The notes under the pieces are model-generated. The model was not told where the DNA came from. It did not search any database and saw nothing but the letters and a program-made list of their open reading frames with translations. From the NCBI RefSeq assembly GCF_021917145.1, contig NC_061065.1, forward strand, positions 13,236,394 through 13,300,393: a stretch of DNA of 64,000 bases. Direction: 5' to 3'. Shown piece by piece: positions 53,801-64,000 of the stretch (positions within the stretch are counted from its first letter, which is position 1; the number at the start of each line of letters is the position of its first letter). The DNA comes from Hypomesus transpacificus (Eukaryota; Chordata; Actinopteri; Osmeriformes; Osmeridae). Position numbers and translations under genes: made by a program.

Positions 53801-55525
53801 GCTTTTGCTCTGCTGTCAAAAGTATTACATCCGTTCAAATGTATCTTAACTTCATGTTTAACTACTTTAATCCAAGTTTTTTTATGAACATCTTGCAAGA
53901 ACATAAGGTAAATTACCTTGACATACAAACTGTATGTACAAAATTGCATTTAAAAAAATACTCTTACCTTTGCCTAATGATTTCTTTAGATATATCAAAA
54001 TCTGCAATAAGGCATTTGAGAAAAAGAGTTATGAGTATAAATTTATTTGTTTTTTTATATTTTCTGTTCCAACAAAACAGAACTGTACCGCTGTGATGAC
54101 GTTTCCATCATGTGCGTTCACAGCCTTGTCCAAGAGTAGCAGTTTGTCTTGTAAAGAGCGGAACTTCTCCAAAGAGTAGGCCTATGGGGGGGAATACAAT
54201 CAAATGTAACTCTTGATGTAAGGGTCACTTGGTCACACGAATTTTAACGCACATTAAACCACTGTTGTAGTTACCTTTCCCTGCTGCATTCTCGTCACTG
54301 TCTCCTCAGGGGTCCAATCGCCCACGTAGTCCTGTAATCACAACAGGATATGACATAAGTGAACTAATTACATGTTTACAAAAAAGGTACTAATCTAGAG
54401 CAGTATCTTTAAATGGTTATAATTTGGGGGGAATTATTTCAACTGCATTACTGCTGTACCTTGTATTCTGATTTTGGCTTCCGAAGCTCTGGGGCATAAT
54501 GTCTGTTGTGCGTATCACTAAAAGCTATAAAGATAGCAACGAAAATGTTTATGACCATTGAAGTTGTGAATAATTCCATCTACTAAAGGTCAGTGAAAAT
54601 GTGTGTTCTCTCCCTGTCTACACACTTTTGAACACACAAACACAATAATTTATCTTATTTAGATTTAGCAAATGCTAGAAACAATTGTGCTTACACTCAG
54701 AAAAGGACTGTTGATTGCCAAATTTGGTCTTTGCTGTGTGAGAAAAGTATACAAAAGTACAGATATTTCATATCTCAATATTTAAGTAATAACATTAAGT
54801 TAGTATTATAATATGTACTGAGTAATAAGCGTGTCTATATGAAATGTATTAAGCACTAAAGAATTTACCTTTGAATAAGGAACTTAAGGAATACCCTGAG
54901 TTATTCTTGGGCAATGAGGGAGCAGTGTCTATTTTGGGGAAACCCATCTCCCGTTGTTCGCCTGTTGTTGTCCGGGTGCTGGAGGCCGTCTCCTTGACAG
55001 ACCAAGCAATACCTGCGGAAAACCCATGGTCACTTCAGTACACACAAATCCCTCTTGTTCGCCTCAGTGTACCTTTAAATAGAGCAGCTAGAAACAGGCT
55101 ATTTTTCAGACCATTTTAGCTCCAAGACAATAGGAATTATAGGCTTCACTGCAATATCATGAGGTAAACATGAATAATAATCCTCTCACTTCCAACAGGT
55201 TCTCCACTCCAGCTGACCTTCTCCACGTCATCGTCATCTTCATCAACAAGATCACGAATGCTGTTCACTGCCTGCTTGGATTCCTTTAGCTACAAAAAGT
55301 AAATCTTAGAAACAACATTGCAACAGCCATTTCTAATTGCACACTGTGTTACAGGTTTAACGACGTCTGTCCTTAATATGACAACGTGCCATGACATTGA
55401 CAAAGGATAATTTCTGAGCTATTTACCTTGGTATAGTCATCATCATCGTCCTCAAACGTGAAAGCTTTGACCTTTAAATTCGAACTGTTCCAATAGTCTT
55501 CCTCATCCGGCTTAACCCTTATCAT
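50834..55525 (-). CDS. vipas39: vipas39 (SPE-39), VPS33B-interacting trafficking protein
   Basis: 522 residues from 17 phase-consistent coding exons: 55525-55427, 55289-55190, 55012-54869, 54733-54695, 54524-54460, 54331-54275, 54181-54089, 54001-53968, 53673-53571, 53457-53430, 53171-53098, 52855-52780, 52580-52446, 52263-52222, 51946-51770, 51318-51229, 51046-50834. Starts [15 protein letters not shown]; diagnostic strings are [62 protein letters not shown] and [15 protein letters not shown]39 pairs with VPS33B in endosome/lysosome and apical-membrane sorting. The ATG is the first base triplet of its exon (CTTCAG/ATG), preceded by a 5' UTR exon ending at 55962. It is in head-to-head orientation with ahsa1, as in mammals. 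The protein runs about 28 residues past the usual end. Confidence 0.95.
53694..53755. repeat. SINE family A tail fragment
   Basis: Contains GACGCTCTCATCCAGAGCGA and CTTACAGTAAGTACAGGGAC, matching the tails at 41671 and 60687. It sits in the vipas39 intron beside the 53673 exon. Confidence 0.75.
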
Positions 55526-55961
55526 CTGAAGAAAAAAAGAACAAATCACGTCCACTACTACTATAGCCACCAATTGACCAGCTGTTTACAAAACTGAAAC
55601 TGGGTGACAGAAGTGGCTAGTTAGCTAGCCTCGTCTGTGTTGTTTTGAATACTACGATCTAAACTGTTAAACCAACCATAGTGCACGCTATGTGATGTAC
55701 GAGAAGTGATTTGCTGCTTAACCTAATAACGTTATTAAATCAAACAGATAACAGCTAGAAGTGTTAGCCTACTGTATGCCCCTTAATTGATATCTGGTTT
55801 ACTCGGCTGGGATGAAGCTTTCTGGAGGCTGCAAATAGGTAGAGCTACAGTACCTCAGATAATATTGTACAGTTCAAAACGACAACTATACAGAACGGCA
55901 GTGTATACAGTTGAATAATAGATAATGAATACATTAATGGGCAATATAAGCAACAATTTAC

Positions 55962-56045
55962 CTTTTACTTCCAATAAGAGCGTTTTAGCAACACCTCGAC
56001 TTTAGAAGCGGCACTGTGGTGCTTTTGGGAACTGTAGTTTACACC
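55962..56045 (-). promoter_or_regulatory. vipas39: vipas39 5' exon and promoter with ZNF143/THAP11-type site
   Basis: A minus-strand donor AAAAG/GTAAATTG ends a short untranslated exon at 55962. At 56022-56040 the minus strand reads AACTACAGTTCCCAAAAGC, close to the ACTACAATTCCC motif bound by ZNF143 and THAP11 near many housekeeping gene starts. No TATA box was seen. Confidence 0.5.
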
Positions 56046-56836
56046 TGTATCGTATAAACGCTTCCGCATTTGCTAGTTTAAAAGGACTACAAACCAGACA
56101 CCCACCCGCTTGAGGCAACGGCCCCGGTGGATGTTGGTGGTATTGCATTTCCTGTTTGGTAGCTGACTCGTCCGGTCGATAACTTTTATTCATTTCTGGG
56201 TATAAGGACTTAATTTAGTTAAAGATGTAAGAAACTTCCACATTTCGGTTTGTAAGCTCCAGAATCCAATGAACACAACTTTACCTTGGTCTGTCAGAGA
56301 AATGTGTTTATAGTCACAACACAGGCCTTTAAATATACAAAAAAAACCTGTACTAACTGATGTTGTAATATTGGATTTGCCTGCTGCCGCCTGGTTGAAT
56401 AAAAACATTTATAAATGAAAGACACAGGAAATATTGATGTTATAGTTTAATAGGGAGTGACAAGGCTCTCCTTAAACAGGCTCTGATATAAGTCTATGAG
56501 GGAGACAAGAGTGGAAGTGCAACCCATAGATATGGTGCAACCCAGAGAATGTCTAATATCTAATCCTTAAACAGGCTCTGGTGCAACCAGTTCAGAACCC
56601 GGAAGTTTCCCGGTGGCACTGAAAATCACAAAACACTGAACTTCAAAATAAAAGATCGCGCACAAATATATCTAGCTATGCGATCACTGTATGCCTATTT
56701 TGTAATTCAAAACTGTGAATAATTATTATATTATCTATGTACTACGATTTCGCACAATGCGTATTATTGAGACATTTCATATTAAATATGTACGTGACAT
56801 GTATTTTGAAATGAGTATAAGGATGCTACTTCCCCG
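56046..56836. other. spacer between vipas39 and ahsa1, with repeat fragment
   Basis: Contains 56562-56612, shared with the element at 39442-39953, and a second CCTTAAACAGGCTCTG near 56473. No gene seen. Confidence 0.55.
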
Positions 56837-56898
56837 TTCGAGAAATTTCTACGGCGAGTGAGAGCGAAGCCATTTCCGGCGAGTTTTCTAGAAACTTG
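56837..56898 (+). promoter_or_regulatory. ahsa1: heat-shock elements upstream of ahsa1
   Basis: 56837-56849 reads TTCGAGAAATTTC, a perfect TTCnnGAAnnTTC three-unit element. 56881-56898 reads GAGTTTTCTAGAAACTTG, i.e. GAGnnTTCnnGAAnnTTG, four phased units with two exact. They lie about 370-430 bases before the ATG. AHSA1 is a known HSF1-induced HSP90 co-chaperone gene. An ETS-like CATTTCCGGC lies between them. Confidence 0.7.
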
Positions 56899-57268
56899 TG
56901 TCGTTATAAATCAGGCTGCTATCAGACAATTCAATCAGAAGACCCGGGGTTTAAAGTCAATCTCGCAAGTTTTATTTTATTGCGATTTTTGCTCTTGCAA
57001 CTTTGTAAGTCAAGCTGATTTACCTTATTTGTTTTTCCAACAAGTATTAATAGTGGACGCTAGGCTAGCTATCTAGCTATCCAACGCATAACACGGCACG
57101 CTGTCAGTGTGCATGAGTGTGTGCTGCTGGCGTGGTGGTGGTTGTACCCGGGCTGGCTAACATCGCCACTGCTAGACAGTTGATCAATACAACGTTTGCT
57201 AGCTGTATTCATTCTCGAATCAGTTGGGTACACCATTTCTACTATTTTTTCTATCATATAATACTATC

Positions 57269-60200
57269 ATGGCTAAGTGGGGAGAGGGGGATCCGCGTTG
57301 GATCGTGGAAGAGCGAGCCGATGCGACAAACGTCAACAACTGGCATTGGTGAGTACTGAGTTAGCATAGCTAACACCCAACCTTGATAGGTAACATTGGG
57401 GTCGATTCAGACTCAAAGCTAGATTTTATCATGCAAAGACATAGAAGCGTGGTTAGACCTAGACTGAGCCAGAAACGCTTTTTAAACTAGACTTGCCAGC
57501 TGGATGGAGAGAAATGGCACCGTAGCAAATCTACTCCTGCTACCATACCATAGCTGTATTAGTCTGAGATACAAGAGTGCAATCATTTGTTAGCTAGAGC
57601 TATATTAATAAAAATCTAGTCTACCGTCTGCATCTGGTCTGTGGTACTGTCTATTTACCAATATGTCTTATTATTGCCATAGCCTTACACTAAAAGAACT
57701 GCTGTGTTCTGAGTAGATTTCATTTTTAAAACCGAAATGACTAGCTACTGTAGCTTTTACCTCCAACAATAGGACCATTTGCACTGTATATTCTACATAC
57801 TGTTTACAATACATTTGAATCTGGGGACGACAATACAGTATTGACTCGGGTGAAAACTAATAGAAGTAGTTGGTCCCTTAGCAGCTGCCCCATGCCATGG
57901 CCTGTCCCGAATCCCCTGGAATGTTGGTGCAGGACTGCTCCAAGGGGGGAAAGGGAAGCTATTTAAGGAACACCAAGGGTAGTACAGGATAAGCAGATGG
58001 GAAGCAGGATATTTTTACATCTGACTCCATAGGCCAACAAGCCTTTTTCTTGTGATATGACTGCAAACGAAAGTGTGAAATTATACTGTTTGTACTGTAG
58101 TTATATGATGTATTTGCTGATATTCAATATCATTTTAGGCCTTAGTCTATTTGGTCCTCAAGTCCAAACCCCATCCACTTTGAAGAGAACGCTGACAATT
58201 ATGTTCATTGAATTGATTGTACTAATAATACACATTTCTAACCTTAAGTCTTGAATTAAGTCTTTGTTTTACCTGAAGACCAAATGTATCTACATTTATT
58301 TTAATTAGTCAGAACTGGACCTTTTAAATCCTATCGTGGGCACTGTGTGTCCCTCACAGGACGGAGCGTGATGCCACAGGGTGGTCGTCAGACAAGTTGA
58401 AGGAACTGCTTCAGGGAGTTCGCGTGGAGGGTGCCGAGGGCAGCGTCGAAGTCACCGACGTCCCAAAACTGGAGGGGGAGGCGTCCATCAACAATCGCAA
58501 AGGAAAGCTCATCTACTTCTATGAATGGGTCGTCAAAGCATCCTGGACAGGTAATCCCACCACCGACAACTGAACAATTTGCCTAAACATTTTTATTAAA
58601 ACTGTCAGTCAGCGTATAGTTGAGCAGTTTCTCCATCTTTATCTGGCTAATTACAAGAAGGCATGAGTCATATCATTTAGTGTATGTTAATGTACTTCTC
58701 AGGTAATGATTTATGGCTCTTCTCAAACGTTAGTTTCCATGGCAATTCTCCAATACACAAAGCCCAAGGATGGTTGACTTTGTGGGTGGGTGTGTTGCCA
58801 TTGTATTCGTTTTCAGAGTTAAAGCCTTGTGACTGTCCCTTCCCTCTTTAGGAACTACAAAAAATGGTATCAAGTACAAAGGGAACATCGATGTTTCAAA
58901 CCTATCGGACGAAAATGATATGGACGACTTGGACGTAAGCAAGAGCTGAGATACAGTCAATATTCATGCACTTATTTGACTTTATTTTATATCTTATTTT
59001 ATATTTTACATTGGATAGTATTGTTTAGAATTATTTCAAACTTTGTACATTTTTCATTTAAGATTCTTAAATGTTTATCGTATGCACCTTCCTGCCACAG
59101 TAAATTCCTTATTTGTGTAAATTTACTTGGCGAATAAAGCTGATTCTGATTAACCTGTGATAGCATTTTTACATTGTCGGTCATATTCAGTTTAGATTCT
59201 AATTTCATGACAATTTCTTGCTGTGATGTCATCACAGATCAGCGTCTCGTTGTGTAAGGATGAGCCCAACACACCCCTGCTCGACCTCATGAAGAAGGAA
59301 GGGATCAAGCTTGTCCGCGCTGCCTTGGGGAGCTACGTCGGCCACCTCAGGACAGGTCAGCTTTCACACCCCATTTGCCTAAATACATTTTTTGTTTGAG
59401 CTGTTATTTGAATGTACTCTCCTGTGAAATACCATTGTTGACCTTCAAGTTGCATGTAAAGGTGATTTCTGGTGATTCTTGCTTACAGAGTTCACCCAGG
59501 GCATGATATTGCCCACGGTGAATGGTGTCAGTGAGCCACAGCCATCGCAGTCCAAAACTCAGAGCCAGGTTAAAGTAAAGACTCAGGTGGGTGGTCCCAT
59601 CTGTTCAGCACAGTGAGCCTTTATGTCCACAGTGACGAGCAAGTGGCCAACTGGCTAAACATTCGTCATACATAGAATAACATAATAACACTCTATTTCA
59701 GAGTTCACATTAGTTCAGTAACTACGGTTGTATTGTACAAAAAATCCAGGTTCTGTATACATGTAATGTCTTTTTCACTAGATAATGATCTTTTATGTTC
59801 ATAGATTACCTCCTCAGTCAAAGTCCCAGCTCCTGCACCCAGCTCAGGCGTCAAGATCCCCACCTGCAAGTTCAGTCTAAAGGAGAGGTTCCTGACCTCT
59901 GCCGATGAGCTGTACAGAACCTTCATCAACCAGGAAGTAAGTACATTGAGCATAAAGATGGCAGTTTAAACATATTGCCAGCTTGATGATTTGCATTGGC
60001 TGACTTCATGGGAAGGCCACCCTTATGCTACTAAAGCTACCTAATTGTACTTAATTGCCACCTGCAGCTCTTACCAGCTGTAATCACACTTATACTTCTC
60101 TTAATCCTACTCTATAATAACAAAGTGAACAGAAAATAATAGTAGGGTGGATTGGAAGTTGTGTACTAGAGTATTATGACAGGTGTCACATTTTGCACAG

Positions 60201-61470
60201 CTGGTTTACTGATACGGTTAGCGATACTGTTGTTTTACAGCCTTGAATCTTGGAGTAATATTACACTGCAATAGAGTAACAATGCAACATTGAAAGTAGG
60301 GCTTTCAGACAAAACTCACCATTCAAGTATTTAAAGTGTCTTGGGAAAATTGTGGAGGAACTTTCTTCTTTTCATTGTACTCTTCCACAGAGACCCTCAT
60401 GTGTTGCTACCCCGTGTAGCGTCATATTATATTTAAGGAAGGAAGAGAACCCACAGTGGGACAGATTTGTACTATGCACAATTACAGAAAGTACAGTAGA
60501 AGATTAAGGATCAAAAGTAGGCTACAAACTACTACTGTATTTCAGTGGTCAAACTGAAGGATGGGTTTGTGTTTACTGTCCACATGGCAAAGTAACCACA
60601 TCTTGGTTGACAGTTACCAGGCAATGTAAACAACACATAATAATACAAGGGCAACAATAACACTAAAGCCCCTTGCTGACCATTCTTACATTTACATTTA
60701 GTCATTTAGCAGACGCTCTTATCCAGAGCGACTTACAGTAAGTACAGGGACATTCTCCCCGAGGCAAGTAGGGTGAAGTGCCTTGCCCAAGGACACAACG
60801 TCATGTGCACCGGCCGGGAATCGAACTGGTAACCTTCAGATTACTAGCCCGATGCTCTACCCGCTCAGCCACCTGGCTCCGACTCTTTCTTCCCATTCAG
60901 ATGGTCCAGGTGTTCACTCACTCAGCAGCCGTTGTCGAGGGATATAAAGGAGGGAAGTTTCAGCTGTTGGATGGCAATGTCAATGGAGAGTTCCAGGATC
61001 TGGTAAGACTATACTTTTTAACCTGTTTAGAGTAACATGACACCATGAATAAAGTCAAACGTGTCTTTGAAGACACCTTGTGGCTAGTACATGTATAACA
61101 GCACTAATATTCGGTTTGGGGGTATTTAATTGAAATGTCCCTCTCTTTTTATGACTTATTATAGGTCCCAGATGAAAAGATTGTCATGAGATGGAGGTTC
61201 AAGACCTGGCCAAGTGGTATGTTGTTCCTGTTCCACCTGTCAGCTGTAGAGTTGTTTTTTTTATGAACATGTGTGTAACCCACCCCACATCCTTCCCCAG
61301 AACATTACGCTACAATCAGCCTGAACATGAAGGACCTGGGAGATGAAACTGAGCTCAAGCTGGAATGTAAGGGCGTCCCGTTGGCAGAAGAGGATCGTAC
61401 GAAAGAGGGATGGAAGAGATACTACTTTCAAGCTATCAAACAGACTTTCGGATATGGCATCAGTCTCTAA
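57269..61470 (+). CDS. ahsa1: ahsa1, activator of HSP90 ATPase
   Basis: 341 residues from nine exons: 57269-57348, 58360-58550, 58852-58934, 59238-59355, 59489-59586, 59805-59936, 60901-61002, 61165-61216, 61301-61470 (TAA). The protein binds the HSP90 middle and N domains and stimulates ATP hydrolysis in the cytosol. It starts MAKWGEGDPRWIVEERADAT followed by NVNNWHWTE; the conserved RKGK loop is at about residues 73-76 and FTQGMILPT ends the N domain. After a Gln/Ser/Lys-rich linker, the C-terminal Bet v 1-like domain runs from KIPTCKF through VMRWRFKTWP to IKQTFGYGISL. The human protein is 338 residues as I recall it. Teleosts often keep two copies (ahsa1a/b); I cannot tell which this is. 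Introns are small except the first and sixth. Confidence 0.96.
57349..58359 (+). other. ahsa1 first intron
   Basis: 1 kb, AT-rich, nothing else recognised. Confidence 0.85.
60687..60880 (-). repeat. tRNA-derived SINE, family A, in ahsa1 intron
   Basis: The minus strand reads GGTGGCTGAGCGGGTAGAGC (A box), CTAGTAA at the anticodon-loop position, CCAGTTCGATTCCCGGC (B box), then TTGTGTCCTTGGGCAAGGC and the tail. The best-preserved copy in the window. It ends 20 bases before the 60901 exon, so it nearly abuts the acceptor. Confidence 0.85.
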
Positions 61471-61800
61471 TGACGATTCATTCTTTTGAATTATGTATTA
61501 AAGAATAAGAGCCGGGTTATTTAATGTAAATGCTCTCCCCTTTCGACGCGTTCTCATGCAGCACCAGTCCTACAGTGAGCAGAAACAGACCGTGCTTTGT
61601 CCTGTTGGAAGACTGCTGGTTTAAGGTTCTTAGGGCCACAGTTTACTGTCTGCTTCATGAGCGCTTTCGGGAAAGGCAATGTAGAGCACATGTCACTAGA
61701 TCTATGTAACTTATATTCACCTGCCTAAAGGATTTGGACTTTGTTCTCATTTCTGCACATTTGGCGTGTCAGATACAAAATAAAATAAATGCAACTGAAT
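61471..61800 (+). other. ahsa1: ahsa1 3' UTR and poly(A) signals
   Basis: Overlapping AATAAA signals at 61779-61784 and 61784-61789 are followed by TGTGTGTGTTGTATTGTTAT, giving a 3' UTR of about 340 bases. Confidence 0.75.
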
Positions 61801-62369
61801 TTTTACCGAACCAGTGTGTGTGTTGTATTGTTATTCGAGAGGGGCAGTCCTAAATATATTGTTACTTAATGTATATGTAAGATTCAGTACATTCAGAATT
61901 GTAACCCCCTGCAATATTTGACGTTTTTAGTCTGGACAAAATGTTTTCCAAAATTCAGAGAAGAAATTAATATTTAACAAAGTCAGCACTGATAAAAAAT
62001 CCATGCTAGGCAGTTGTACATCAATAATTTACTTTTAGGGATGCATAATACATGTTATTTTGGCCTGACACATATTGAAAAAATGCATGCAACTACCATT
62101 ATAATTATTCTTTATCAAAAAAACGAAATCACATTGCCACAATATTTTCCTGTTAAACGACAATATTTCATAACATGCTAGTTTATTTTTTGTAATGACA
62201 TGCTGTAGTGTAGGCCTACACAATATTTTCTATTACACCGCATTGGAAATCGGATCACCTGGAATCTGACGCCCACAGAGTAGCAAGCTATTACGACTGT
62301 GATCGCAGGGATTTTTCGTTGTCGTGGACAAACCTGTCAACTCATAATTTCGTTGTGTGTGCGCAGTTG
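61801..62369. other. short intergenic stretch between ahsa1 and sel1l
   Basis: AT-rich, nothing recognised. Confidence 0.6.
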
Positions 62370-62433
62370 ATTGGTTGACATGTTCATCGGCTCCAACTAT
62401 TGGCTAACGACACGTACCGCTTCCAACGATTGG
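62370..62433 (+). promoter_or_regulatory. sel1l: three evenly spaced inverted CCAAT boxes before sel1l
   Basis: ATTGG occurs at 62370-62374, 62399-62403 and 62429-62433, i.e. 29 and 30 bases apart, the layout of NF-Y-driven promoters. No exact ERSE (CCAAT-N9-CCACG) was found. The start site and 5' UTR (to 62947) are not resolved. Confidence 0.45.
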
Positions 62434-62947
62434 TCTATCCAAGTGATTAGCGATGGGTGAGAGGTTACAAGATAGCTTAGCCGAGCAGCTGTGTTTTCTG
62501 ATGAAACTCTCGCTATAGATATTACTGTCATTATAGTCGATTCCGCCGCACCAAACGTACATATATTTGGCGTCATAACCTGCAAGATATTAGTAACAAA
62601 TCGTTTGCAAAGGCCGTTGATGGCTAGCAACACCGGACACCTTTTTGTTTAGCTAGCCAGGTAGCTAGCTAGTTAGCATGCTAAATATCCCTATACTGTA
62701 CTGTAGCTTAAATTGTCAGCTGATGTATGCTAGCTCGATGAGCCATTCAGTTATTGGAATCTGATCCTGAAGCTACATTTTGTGTATGAGTGTCCGTAAA
62801 TATTCATTTTCATGGACCTTGGTTAGGTAGCCAGCCGGTGAATGCGTGTCACTCTTTTTAACTCAAACTGGGACTACACACTGGAACTGAATGTTTTGTG
62901 ATAGAAATACCATCAGTTAACTAACCGCTGGTAGTCACCTGGCTGAA

Positions 62948-63782
62948 ATGGATTTTAAAGGTTCGAATACGACAAGACTGCTTTGGCTTCTGATTATTTT
63001 CTCCATAGTCGTTTCAAAAGTAGTGACAGCTGGTAAGTGTAAACATGTTCACATCCGTATTACCAGTTGACAAATGATCGGGTGCAATGTGTTACAGCGA
63101 GTAAGTAGGTTGTTGTTGCCTTGGCTAACCTAACATGCCCCAATGTATCTTGGTATTGAAATTGCATGTTAGTATGGTCATGTACAGTGCAGAAGGGCGA
63201 TGAGATGACTGTCTACTGCTGTTGACTTTGCAGATGAAGAGGCCGAAGGCAATGACACTCCAGAGCTAAAGGTAGTCAAATATTTACAAGACTTAGTTCA
63301 CTCATTTTAGTTCCTATAGATGGAAGTTTTTGGAGTTGATGAACCACAATATACGTACAATGATTGTCTCTAGAAAATACAGGGCAATTTATTCTCCTCT
63401 GCTGTATTAAATGTGCAAATGGCCTTGATCTCAATGATCAGGTCATAGCATTTTCTTTCAGACAATAGGGCAAAATATTTGTACAACAATCAGCCGATAA
63501 GGAGGATTATATCCCTACATCTTCTAGTTCTAGACATTCAGACAACTAACTCTCGCACTTTCTCCTCCCATCTAAAGTCCTACCATGACCCAAGCTCTGA
63601 TGAAGATGACGTTCCCGTGGGGTCAAGAATTGTAGCAGGCATGGTGACGTCCCCCAGCAAGGCCTCTCAGCCCGAAGTAGAGACGAAGCCTGACAGTGGG
63701 GCTGAAGACGGCCTTCTAGAAGGGGAGGAGAAGGAAGACCTGCCCACCCAGCCTCCTCCTATCGAACAGAAGCCTAAAGAAA
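62948..63782 (+). CDS. sel1l: sel1l, ER-associated degradation adaptor, first three exons
   Basis: Exons 62948-63032, 63234-63271 and 63578-63782; the gene continues past the window. Exon 1 encodes a signal peptide (LLWLLIIFSIVVSKVVTA). Exon 2 encodes 13 residues, DEEAEGNDTPELK, matching in length and position the small second exon of mammalian SEL1L as I recall it. Exon 3 encodes an acidic segment with SRIVAG, equivalent to the RVVAG of SEL1L, ending QKPKE. SEL1L is the ER-membrane partner of the HRD1 ubiquitin ligase. The Sel1-like repeats and the fibronectin type II domain would lie downstream. The ATG is chosen as the one opening the signal peptide. The human neighbours are on 14q, consistent with the rest of the window. 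Confidence 0.85.
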
Positions 63783-64000
63783 GTAAGAACTCGATGTTGA
63801 CATCAGTGGAAGATTTAGACTGGAAACTGGTGTTTCACCGGTGCAGAGCAAGGAAATGGTTTGTTGCTCTACATTACGATCTTGGTTGTTTTACACGTGT
63901 AACTAGTTTGAAGTTGTCACAGCCGGCTGATTCAGCTGAAATTAAAACTGTCGTTTCAAATATCCCGTTGAAAGTCCCATGACTGTTATGAAAGTGTACT
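63783..64000 (+). other. sel1l intron, cut by window end
   Basis: Begins with GTAAGA. The open frame that continues from exon 3 to 63982 is intronic read-through. Confidence 0.7.

Overview
This is ordinary vertebrate nuclear DNA, most likely from a teleost fish. Short exons are separated by GT/AG introns. There are (CA)n, (CT)n and poly(C)/poly(G) microsatellites, tRNA-derived SINEs of the teleost type, and proteins close to but clearly diverged from mammalian ones. No bacterial operon, phage, CRISPR or toxin system was seen. The species cannot be named from the sequence.

Layout. (1) 323-16719, plus strand: the 3' two fifths of cdc42bpb (MRCK-beta kinase). It encodes coiled coil, C1, PH, CNH and CRIB regions in 25 coding exons and at least one candidate cassette exon, followed by a 2.4 kb 3' UTR. 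The kinase domain lies upstream of the window. (2) 25249-25893, minus: a SERTA-domain gene closest to SERTAD2, possibly with a coding first exon at 30042-30184. (3) 33178-34026, minus: cdca4, a second SERTA gene. (4) 45639-46697, minus: gpr132 (G2A-type GPCR). (5) 50834-55525, minus: vipas39 (VPS33B partner), 17 coding exons. (6) 57269-61470, plus: ahsa1 (HSP90 co-chaperone), 9 exons, head to head with vipas39. (7) 62948-63782, plus: the first three exons of sel1l (ER-associated degradation), running off the window.

Apart from the SERTAD2-like gene, all these genes have human orthologues on chromosome 14q, so the window is a rearranged 14q-type synteny block. The genes do not form one pathway. 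Two local links are visible. Two neighbouring SERTA genes share the same intron position just before the ATG. The vipas39/ahsa1 pair is head to head, with a ZNF143/THAP11-type site on the vipas39 side and heat-shock elements on the ahsa1 side.

Spaces between genes hold SINEs, minisatellites, fold-back repeats and an interstitial telomeric array, with no further protein genes that I can support. The most interesting points are a second CRIB-like motif encoded by a frame-neutral 210-base exon of cdc42bpb, the 51-base cassette exon, the possible N-terminal extension of the SERTA protein, and the heat-shock elements upstream of ahsa1.
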